From: Sycon ciliatum | Lineage: Eukaryota; Porifera; Calcarea; Leucosolenida; Sycettidae | DNA length: 64,000 nt | Assembly: GCF_964019385.1 (NCBI RefSeq) | Contig: NC_088654.1 | Span: forward strand, 18,152,287-18,216,286 | Reading direction: 5' to 3' | In this document: positions 33,949 to 43,400 of the stretch, one piece after another | Position numbering within the stretch: position 1 is the stretch's first letter | Layout of the letters: each line of letters starts with the position of its first letter | Notes under the pieces: model-generated | Told to the model about the DNA's origin: nothing | The model's database searches: none | Seen by the model: only the letters and a program-made list of their open reading frames with translations | Program-made: the position numbers and the translations under genes

Positions 33949-34262
33949 CCGTATTATCTCTAATATAAGCACAGTCTCCCATCATAGCACGTCTCCAATA
34001 ATAGAACACCTTGGGGCGGCATTCAAAAAAATAAAGTGCTCACTCTCCATTACAAGCACACTGTGTAAATTCATTATCAGTACTGGCGAAATAACCCTGA
34101 AATGTGTGTGTCTGACATGAATTTGGCATGGCAACATGCCTCTGAAATGAGGTTGAAATAATAATGGAACAGTCTCCAATAAAGGAACGTCTCCATTAAC
34201 AGCACGGGGCGGAGGTAAATTGAAAAAATAAAGGACCGTGCTTATATTTAGAGATAATACGG
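33949..34262. mobile_element. 314-bp MITE with TIR CCGTATTATCTCTAATATAA
   Basis: Inverted termini CCGTATTATCTCTA... and ...TAGAGATAATACGG are flanked by TA. Duplicate 1 has the uninterrupted site (CTCTACATACAACAAGG near 26205), so this is a proven insertion with TA target duplication, younger than the segmental duplication. No coding capacity. Confidence 0.9.
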
Positions 34263-34328
34263 TACAACAAGGGACAAGTGTACACGTACAAGTAGCAATC
34301 AGTGGCAGTCATCAGCTGCTTGACTCTA

Positions 34329-34360
<32 letters not shown>

Positions 34361-34437
34361 GCTCCCCCTCCCCCAGACGCACACACTGCTCCACCCCACT
34401 AATACCATCGTTCGGAACAACTCCCCCCCCCCCCCCC
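34329..34437. repeat. poly-C and (CA)n cluster in NLR C flank
   Basis: Equivalent to 26284-26440. Confidence 0.9.
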
Positions 34438-35340
34438 TTCGCCCATAACCCATATTCCCAATACATGCGCACCCGTCAACATAATCGTGGCTCAGCATCC
34501 AGCACTGATAATCGGCATACTGGACCTACGACCGGTTTGATATCCCGGGGCGGGCTTGGGGAGGGGGGGGGGGGTGGAACTACTTCGAAGTATCCAAATA
34601 CCCGAGACCGGTAAAGAGACATGCATGACTGTAATGGTAAGTGTTAACTATAGATAATGGTACATGTTGATTGACCATAGCACATGCACATTGCGGGTAT
34701 CACTGGGAAATAGTTATGTACATCAAGTAAAAAACCGGTAACCATCTCAACTGAAATTCTACCAATGTTGCATATGGATAATACCAAGAGTGCATAACCC
34801 CTTCGCGAGTGTCCAACTGGGGTCTGGCTGCTGTAGGCCCACTGAGCGGCGGACTTCGAACATTACATCATGCCGCTGACAGAGGACAAAACTCCGCATT
34901 TCGCGGTGCTTGGAACCAGATAGTACTACAAGCGCAAAGAGGCGTGTACGTTAATTTTGACGTAATGTTGCAATTCCGCCGCGCGGATCCCCATGAACAG
35001 AGTTGCACACCCTTGGGGTTATGGAGTCTTGGTAATACCACATTGCCAACTACATCACGATTCACGTCTTCATTCATCAAGATGAAATTATTGCCAACTT
35101 GCTGATACAATTGAGAGAAGTAGTGTGAACAGAGAACAAGATGCCGAATACAGACCCCACGTAGCAAATAGCAATCAAACAAATTTAAATCCCATGAAAA
35201 CAAGCTGCAAAAGGCAGAATTCAACAGCGCGGATAATGGCATGCATACACCACTAGCTAAGTACCATGTAACGTGTGCCTGGAGAAGAGAATAACGATAG
35301 AGCATGACGAGTGTTCTCTCAAGCTGCTCAACGGAGGCAC

Positions 35341-35414
35341 TAAAAAAGTAAAGTAAATTATCGTATCCGTTCCCGAAGGGAACTCACGACGGCCGCTAAC
35401 ACCCGATAAACCCC
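35341..35414 (-). mobile_element. Short SINE-like insertion with 12-bp target duplication
   Basis: CAACGGAGGCAC occurs at both 35329-35340 and 35415-35426, and duplicate 1 has it once. The insert carries GTTCCCGAAGGGAAC, also present in the relative at 47640-47690, and ends in a low-complexity A/T tail. This is the signature of retroposition of a truncated short element. Confidence 0.75.
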
Positions 35415-35717
35415 CAACGGAGGCACTCAAGCTGCGGAAAACGGCGGCAATTAAATCAGTTGCTAAATTGTTCACAGCTGTCCTCGTACACCTATTCATA
35501 CTAACGCACACTGCTCAAGCCTGCCCCAGGCTGGTACGCTATGAAAGCCGCGTGAAAGGGAAAGCAATCAAACACGACATAAGAGTTGATTAAGTTAAGT
35601 GTGTTTCGAGGAACGTTTACAGATTTCATAGCCTTGGTGGCAACGGAAGCCAGAGGCCACCGCTCTCAAGGCGCACAAGGCAAAAGTTAGACTGTTGTTT
35701 CGCGCATGCGTGCGCAA

Positions 35718-35749
<32 letters not shown>

Positions 35750-35776
35750 ACACACACACGCACAGGTGCCGCTTGG

Positions 35777-38700
35777 TCATACGTACCTAATGTACAATGA
35801 TCTGGTCGCTGCTACACTGTCAAGTAACCGTACTAGGTGATCATTGACCAGATCTCGAGTAGGCATTTCAAGAAAGAGTAGCTCTCTGCATTCCCTGACA
35901 GCAATGACAAACTGTGCAGACATCTCATTCGCTGACAATCTGAAGTCGTTGTCATGAATACGAAGGGCATTGAGGACAGGGCATGAAGCAAGAATCTCTG
36001 CAAGTATGGCAAGAGACTGAGACGTAAGGCCTGTGAACGAAAGGCTCAACAGACACAGACTCCTACTCTTCTCGAGGCCTGGGGCAATGATGGACAGGAA
36101 CATGTCGGACAGAGAATTTGCGTCCAACTCGAGCAATTGCAGATAGTCACTATGTACACTGAGAACATCCCTGACTAACGGAGCACTAGATACTGTCAAT
36201 CCAGCCTGCGACAATCCAAAGCCATCAAGGGGTCTGCGGATCAACAGTGGAAAGAGCCACACTAGTCCCTGATCACCAATGTAGAACTGGAACATGGGAG
36301 TATATAGTGCTCTGCAGTATGCTAGTAGAACCAGAGCAATGAGAACATTGGTTTTGACCACCTGACACTTTGAACCACCAATCTGGATCACATTCAGAGC
36401 AGAACACTGAGCTAGGGATGGAACTAGCCATGCATACCGAGATGATGACAGATCAAGGCCAACTGCATGGAATTTCTCCAAACTGGCATTGTTTGCTCTG
36501 ATTGTGTTGATTAGAGGGGTGGTTTGATGATCAGTGATGAGATTATAAGATATATTAAGCACACGCAATCGTTGACAATGGCGAAGACCAGGTAATAGCT
36601 GCTCATAGTTCTCATCATTGATCTGGCAATTCTGCAGATTGATAAAATCAATGTGTTTGTTATGATACTCCAAAACAGATGAGAGGAGGTGACAATCTGC
36701 TACAGTAAGAATAATATTGCTGAAATCAAAGCCAAAATGTACCAGCGCTTCTCCCAGACTGGGGGATGGCGAGAAGATACATGCTCCCTCTACTGTTTCT
36801 GTGTCGGTGCTGGCTGCACGGGGCTGGGCATAGACACGACAAGCAAGCAGCAACAGCCGACGGTGAACCGGCATCAATGATTCCCTAACACCATCTCTGG
36901 AGCCCGAGCCAACCTTACCCTGAGTCTGCAGTACCGATCGATCACCACTAGAGCCAGTGTGAGAAGAAGTGTTGCTAGCTGTGGAGGTAGGTGACTTCGA
37001 TGTATTTGTAGAACAGTAAACGGGAGAAGCCAAAGGCTCTGAATATTTTGACTGGACATCCTCAAGAACAGCTCGCGATGCCGGCGGATGAAACTTGTTC
37101 AAGGCACCAGCGAGCATCTTTACGCTGGCGCGTGGCACCTTGCGCCGCCAAAGCTGCAACAGTGCTCGCACATAGTCTACAAGACACGTGCTAAAGGCGT
37201 TGGGAAGAACCTGGTCCATGGCCTGAGCGACAGTCTCACCAGTGGGCAGTAGATCAGTGAGAAGGCACCTGGCCAGTGTATCAACTGAACCTTGGTCAAG
37301 ATGATCGCACAACACCTCGGCTACGTCCACAAGATCATCCTCAGAGGAGCGAAGAAAGTGAATCACGTCGCGACCAGCCGACAGTTTCTCTATGTCGTCC
37401 TCCAAAGGTACGGGCTGCGTGAGGATAGCGGCAATCAAGGCTTCTTTGACGTCAGGTGCAAGTTGTGAAGCGAGCAAGCACCAAAACGTGCTCAAGTGTC
37501 CAGTCAGTGCTCCCACCTGCCTGACCAGGAACTCAATGTCACCAGCATTGGGACTGCTACATGCAATGTAATGAGAAGCAAGACATTCCTGAATGGAAAG
37601 ATGGCTGAACTGCCATTGGTTCACGCTAGGATAAAACAGTGGCTCACATGCCACCAGAAGACCCAGTGAACGTGCCTCCCCTGACAGCTGCTGTCCTTCA
37701 AGATCAGCATCAGTGAACAAGATCTTCTTCTCAACTAACATCAAAAATGCAAAATGGCCTAACTCAAGAATCTGCTCTCTCAGAACACGTCCAACGGATG
37801 ACCAGTCCTTGTGGACACTACCCGTGTTTTGTCTAATCACACTCAAAATCAAAGCCGTGAAGATACCGAACAGCGACGATGGAACCGAGCCACAACTACG
37901 ATACACGTCACACGTCGACTGCGTGAAAAACGGTGTCTGCATCAAAGCTAACAAACTCGGATCGCCATCGACCTGCTCTAGCAAACGCTCGGCCTGCTCG
38001 CATGGAAGGACATTGTTCACGTACTCGCGCACATTCTTCTTGGTGAATCCGAGTACTTCCACTCGCCGATCAAACGGACACGACGTCGACAGTTTCATCA
38101 CCTCCGCTGAATGGCGAGACGTGAGAAGAACGCGGACGCCTTTCAGCTTTTCACCGCAGATTATGCCACGAACAAAATCACTACAGTCGTCGAGTACAGT
38201 TTCATCGAGTCCATCAAACACGATCAAAAGACGATGTGGATTAGCATGGATGAACGCAGCTATTTCCTTTTGTTCCTGTTTATCAACAATGCCATGTTCC
38301 TCTAGTCTCAAGAGGTCAATGATATTGCTGGCGTGTCGAACACTCCTGTCACGCAATGCCAATGCACTCACAACATCAAACTCATGCCAGATTACACCTC
38401 GTGCCCAGTCCAGTGGACCTTTCAACAAGAAAACAGTGGTTTTGCCTGCGCCCGCACATGCAACAGCCAACACACGGACTGACTCGTCTTCCGCCATTTC
38501 ACTCTCGTCAAAATCAAACATACTGGCGAGTTCAACATGTGTCACCCTGTCGGCTACGCGTGAGAAGACATGGCTTAACTTCTGCATGTCATTCTGTGAA
38601 CCAAAGAACGTTTGCTCATTCAACGACGAGAGTTCTTCGCGAGGAACGACAACAAGATTCACATAGATCTTATCTAGAGAATGTTTGTTAGGTTTAGCAG

Positions 38701-38962
38701 ACATACCCCTCCCCAGCTGTACCTTTGCACTTGTGTACTGCCTTCTCAGCATATCCGCAAACTGCTTCACGGCTTCGGGCAGCGAACGTCCGCACTTTCC
38801 AGTGGTCGTCGATGTGTGGCCACGTCTTCCTGGTAGCGGTGCTTGGCAATGCCTGCTGTTGGCTTGTTGAACCTGAGAAAGCCCTGGCGATGCATCGTTA
38901 CATGTACTCTCTCCATGGCTGGCAACCGCCGGGCTGATTTCTTTTGCATTTCTCTCCGCCAT
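35777..38962 (-). CDS. NACHT-LRR (NLR) protein, copy C, intact
   Basis: Single-exon frame of 1061 residues from MAERNAKE. The frame stays open 21 codons further upstream, but those codons are not conserved in A or B. The order of domains is as in copy A: an uncharacterised N-terminus of about 165 residues, NACHT (ACAGAGKTT, LLIVFDGLDE, LLTSRHS), winged-helix region with QFSHLSIQECLASHY, Ser/Thr linker, and RNase-inhibitor-type LRRs to the end (SLYIRYV). Relative to A the NACHT region is almost unchanged, whereas LRR strand residues differ (for example LCLLSLSF against LRSLVLGF). It stops seven bases inside a good donor-like AG|GTACGT, so a further coding exon is possible. Probable cytoplasmic sensor; ligand and partner unknown. 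Confidence 0.9.
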   Translation of the reverse strand: MAERNAKEISPAVASHGESTCNDASPGLSQVQQANSRHCQAPLPGRRGHTSTTTGKCGRSLPEAVKQFADMLRRQYTSAKVQLGRGMSAKPNKHSLDKIYVNLVVVPREELSSLNEQTFFGSQNDMQKLSHVFSRVADRVTHVELASMFDFDESEMAEDESVRVLAVACAGAGKTTVFLLKGPLDWARGVIWHEFDVVSALALRDRSVRHASNIIDLLRLEEHGIVDKQEQKEIAAFIHANPHRLLIVFDGLDETVLDDCSDFVRGIICGEKLKGVRVLLTSRHSAEVMKLSTSCPFDRRVEVLGFTKKNVREYVNNVLPCEQAERLLEQVDGDPSLLALMQTPFFTQSTCDVYRSCGSVPSSLFGIFTALILSVIRQNTGSVHKDWSSVGRVLREQILELGHFAFLMLVEKKILFTDADLEGQQLSGEARSLGLLVACEPLFYPSVNQWQFSHLSIQECLASHYIACSSPNAGDIEFLVRQVGALTGHLSTFWCLLASQLAPDVKEALIAAILTQPVPLEDDIEKLSAGRDVIHFLRSSEDDLVDVAEVLCDHLDQGSVDTLARCLLTDLLPTGETVAQAMDQVLPNAFSTCLVDYVRALLQLWRRKVPRASVKMLAGALNKFHPPASRAVLEDVQSKYSEPLASPVYCSTNTSKSPTSTASNTSSHTGSSGDRSVLQTQGKVGSGSRDGVRESLMPVHRRLLLLACRVYAQPRAASTDTETVEGACIFSPSPSLGEALVHFGFDFSNIILTVADCHLLSSVLEYHNKHIDFINLQNCQINDENYEQLLPGLRHCQRLRVLNISYNLITDHQTTPLINTIRANNASLEKFHAVGLDLSSSRYAWLVPSLAQCSALNVIQIGGSKCQVVKTNVLIALVLLAYCRALYTPMFQFYIGDQGLVWLFPLLIRRPLDGFGLSQAGLTVSSAPLVRDVLSVHSDYLQLLELDANSLSDMFLSIIAPGLEKSRSLCLLSLSFTGLTSQSLAILAEILASCPVLNALRIHDNDFRLSANEMSAQFVIAVRECRELLFLEMPTRDLVNDHLVRLLDSVAATRSLYIRYV

Positions 38963-39991
38963 TGAAACCCCGGATTGAAGGGAGAATCTAGTTTGAGAAG
39001 CGACTTTTCGGACAATTCGTGGCAACCCCTAGCCCAACAAATCACCACAGCTTGTGGGCTAGGGCGATCATTTAATTGTTGCTAGAATTCAATACAACTG
39101 CTTGCAAACACGAGTCGACCCCCACTCTTTGACTTTGGTGTAATACCTTAGCCTTACATTGTACAATGCAGGTGCAGCGCTTTGTCCAAAATTTCCTGTT
39201 GCCCGTTTTTGATCATGCTTCATGCTTGTAGCTGCATGCAGTCGAATGCAAGGCGCTAGGCAGAGACCCAAGGCACTGGACATTGAAATCAGTCAGTCTG
39301 TAGATCTACGAACCGACCTCTAGCCAGACAAAGGTCACGGCTTCAGGCTCAGCCAGGATTATGCATGATCTACGTGAATGTGCCAGTGCTGAACCGCAAA
39401 GTGACAGCACATTCCACGACGCTAGCACTCATGTCATGACATCTTTGCCGTACGGGATCGTGGGACACGAATAGACTTTCGTCATCACATAAGATGATAA
39501 GTGTTTGTCACAATGTGCTACATTCAAACTCAGCCAGCAGACTGCATACATACTACTGAAGTACATGGCGAGCTAGTTCTTTCTCTCTGCTGCCCCTCCA
39601 GTCCAGGCCCCATGTCACCCTATACTTATGGCCTAGGCCAGGGTACCGGGTAGTGAGTCTAGTATACTGTAGGACTGGACAGGTCTGTGTGTGCCTGCGT
39701 GCCTGCGTGCGTGTGTGTGGTGTGCGTGCGTGTGTGTGGTGTGCGTGTGGGTGTGTGTGCGCGCGCGTGTGTGGGTCTTCCAGTTCCAGATGTAGGCGTG
39801 CGAGCTCGGCGCGGCCGAGCAGCACTGATACGAAGCTTGATGCGAACCAAGAAATGATCGGTGAAACAATTGGCACCGCGCATAACGGAAACATCCTGAC
39901 AATGCCAATGCTGAGACTGCCGCATGAGCACCATGTCGATAAGATGTGGGAGCCTGGTGTGTGGGTGTAAAGAAGGCCTATTGAATAGATG
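38963..39991. promoter_or_regulatory. 5' flank of NLR C and spacer
   Basis: The first about 350 bp share blocks with the flanks of A and B and presumably hold the promoter. The rest has a (TG)n-rich tract (39686-39775) and no gene. Confidence 0.4.
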
Positions 39992-40376
39992 ACTGTATAA
40001 ACGAATTGCTCATCTGTTGGCTGAGAAGAGGGGTGAGCACTACTCTCATGTTATGGCATTTGTTAGATGCAGGATTTCCTTCAGCCTTCTGAAATCCTGT
40101 ATCATGTGCATTCGCGGTTGTAGGCGTTTAAATTTTAGTTTGAAATTTGCACCCAGCTGCGGAGCCCACGCTGCTTTGGCAGTGGCGGAGGCTCGCTTAC
40201 CGACGTAACCGTCAGAGATCATCATGAACAATGGATTGACTAATTATTCACTTATCCTGTCTTTCTAAATAACATGTTATTGCACATGTTCTTGGTTTAG
40301 TTTTTGGCCTTTTCGTGCTTTGGAGTTATTTGTTGTTGGAAAAACTTTACTCTTATTCTGCTTACCTTGCGTATTT

Positions 40377-40377
<1 letters not shown>
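39992..40377 (+). mobile_element. 5'-truncated R2-like retrotransposon end, inverted relative
   Basis: The plus strand repeats the last about 70 codons and the 3' UTR of the full ORF at 40573-44292 (LLAEKRGEHYSHVMAFVRCR...), so this copy faces it tail to tail. The two 3' UTRs match closely except the last about 50 nt. The copy ends against the poly-T run that is the other element's poly-A tail. Confidence 0.85.

Positions 40378-40408
<31 letters not shown>
40378..40408 (-). other. poly(A) tail of the retrotransposon (poly-T on plus)
   Basis: 31 T on the plus strand, directly after the 3' UTR of the minus-strand element. It marks the 3' end of a reverse-transcribed RNA. Confidence 0.85.
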
Positions 40409-43400
40409 CTACGTAAGGTGCTCGGTATAGATCTTGTGAGGAAAATGTTATCAACTCCAAAGCACGAAAAAGGCCAAAAACTAAACCAAGAACATATGCA
40501 ATAACATGTTATTTATAAAGACAGGACAAGTGAATAATTAGTCAGTCCATTGTTCATGATGATCTCCGACGGTTACGTCGGCAAGCGAGCCTCCGCCACT
40601 GCCAAAGCAGCGTGGGCTCCGCAGGAGGGTGCAAATTTCAAACCAAAATTTAAACGCCTACAACCGCGAATGCACATGATACAGGATTTCAGAAGGCTGA
40701 AGGAAATCCTGCATCTAACAAATGCCATAACATGAGAGTAATGCTCACCCCTCTTCTCCGCCAACAGATGAGCAATTCGTTTGTACAGTGCTGTTGATGC
40801 TGGACCCATTCCGCCACTGGCTGACATGACCGCCGGAACAAAGGAGGCTTGCTCAACCTGCCTCACCCGCTCCTCATAGTGCCTTCTCTTTTCTTTTTCA
40901 TGTCGCTGATACACAATAGTATGTGGTGCAGATCGATTTGAGCGTGAGTGAGGATTAAAAACCCGTATATCAATAAGTGTACGCTCAAAACGACTGCCCC
41001 ACAAACCATTGGCAGCGACATCCAACCGGGCACGGTCTTCCACATTTGCGGTCCGGTAGCGAAGACGCTCCCCCGTCAACGGTTGCAGCAAGGGCTCGAT
41101 GGACACACTGGTGCACACCTCGTCCAGCAGCCGGGCCGTGACGTCCCGAATACCATTGTGTCTAATGGAGGGAAACCCTCCATAGGGGCACGACAGGGAA
41201 TGCGCGACAGTTGCCTCTTGGCCGCAAGAGCAGTGTGACGGTACCCTGGCCGGTGTCCATCCGTAACGGAGGCAGAGTCCGTCCCAAAACTCTCCCTTTG
41301 TTAAATTAAAATGATATTTCTTAAGTGGACGGCACGTCAGCCAGCTCGACGACCCTTTCTCCTTCGCGACGTCTATGACATGTCGTAGCGACTCCGACGC
41401 ACTGCCCGATATCGCGTCGAATTCCAGTTTCTGATGACGTCGAGAAGATGCCTTGGCGTCTCTCTTGGCCGATCTGATTAACACTACCGAGTCACCGATG
41501 GAGCCATCCCCTGACAAGATTCTCCGAGACAAAGGGTTGGTCATCCGAACCGACGAGTCGTATTGTTGGCATAGGGACACAGGGTTAATCAAACCGAGCC
41601 CACCCAGACGACACGGCAAAGCCATAAGCCGTCGGAGGGTGTCGCCTGGGGGTGCACGGCAAGTTAAGGCGGGAATCAGTTCAGACTTCACAATGTCCTC
41701 CAGCGGTTGGAACATGGGTTCGGGTACCTTCATGGTACGACAGAGGAACGCCCATCTACCCCTGAGGCCCGTCACATACGCAGAATACGCAGCCTGCGGC
41801 TGGGTTTGTGCAAATACTGCTAGCTTCTTCAGTTCCCCCATCCATTCGTCCACCTTTGTTTTGATATAGCTTTGAAGAAAGCTGTCCCTTCCGATTGCTG
41901 CGCCAAGATATCGTGATCCCTCGTCCGTTATCATTACACCAGTGTCTCGAAACAATTCAGTCGCCTCCTGGTAACACCTTTCCTTGACGACAAGGACCGA
42001 TTTCTTTGGGTTTACGTAATATCCATATGCCGGTCCTCTCTTGTCCATTATGTCCCACCATAGACGGAGTCTGCGAAGACGAGCAGCAGCGGATGAATCG
42101 TCCGCGAACCATGACTGCACCGCACCCGCCTCATCCGCCAAACGTATCAAGGGCATTATTCCCAACGCGTACATGTACATTGCAAGGGGATCACCCTGTG
42201 TTGTCCCTTCTTGCGACAGGATACTTTCACCGTCCACGTAGAGATGAGCTGGATCACGGTAGGTATTAATAAGAACGGTAGCAAGTGATGGACACAAGTG
42301 CCGAACATTTCTTAAGCAAGTCTGTCGATTTAGTCTGTTGAACGCATTACTTGCATCCGCCATCAGAATTCCTTCGGTGTCATCCAGCTCAAAGGCCTGC
42401 TGCATCGCATGTATTCCCGCCTCTATACCGCAATCCTGGCCAGCGCATAGCTGTATACACCCAACCGCCTCCTGAACGGCTTGGCCTACGACGGAGAGGA
42501 TGGCCTTGCTTATAATGCGTCGAGCGACCTCACCTATTCCAATCGGCCGGACACCGGGTTGCTTGTCCAACGCTATCAATCTGCACGCAGTGAAAGCCGA
42601 CAAAGATGCTGGGTGCACGTACGTGGAGGCTAAACGCCTTGCACACGATGCTAGTGCATCGCAAAGGCCCTGGGAGGCGTCAGAGAAACTAGCGCAAAAA
42701 TGCCTCCAGTTCTCGGCGTCAACACCACTCGGCCCCGCAGCACCCTGCGTACCGAGCGCTGCACTCTTAATCGACTGACGTCCAAGGCTGCTGAAATAGA
42801 TCGGATGAGGTGGAGCAGGTGGATCACCACCAATAACGGCGTCCTCGCTCATCGGCTCTGCGGGTGGATGTTTGTCTTTCAGGATATCCCGGACAGTGCG
42901 TCCGTCAACCTCGTCGTCCAACTGATGCACGCCTCCATCATCACCGCTTGTCAAGCCACGGAGCGCCTTGCCCACTTTGCCCGCGGTGACATAATCTGCA
43001 AAACGCCTAGCAGGGTCAACCGACGGACCCACTGAATCACGTTTATGTTTGTTCTTGGACGATAGAAGAGAGGTCTGTATGGTGTCCGCTTCCCGTTGCA
43101 GCTCTGCAAAATCTCCCTTCGACCACTGGTCCATGCGGCGCTCAAGTATTTTACCATATTTATTATTGTCACAGTCCGGCTTCTGCAGCATTAGCATCTG
43201 GTAGACGGCTGCAATCTTGAGTGCGATCATTTCATACGATCCCCCATCTCCGAAGCAGGAATAGAACGATGTCAAGGTAGTGATAAATCGTCTTCCAATA
43301 TTTCCAGACGGCACAGAGAAAGCATTCGGGCGAAAGTGAACACATTTGTTATATGCAGCCTCTATGGCTCCAGCTGTCTCCGCTGCAGACAAATCACCAA

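Larger units (their letters stand above)
31920..39025. repeat. Segmental duplicate 2 (NLR C unit)
   Basis: Direct tandem counterpart of 20640-30967, containing the same MITE pair, flank blocks, CA tract and an NLR gene. It differs by a single-unit satellite MITE, a 314-bp MITE insertion and a 74-bp SINE-like insertion. Confidence 0.85.

Noticed and set aside
40046..40735. Pair of 61-codon ORFs at 40046-40231 and 40550-40735
   Set aside because: Antisense shadows of the retrotransposon C-terminus in the two inverted copies.
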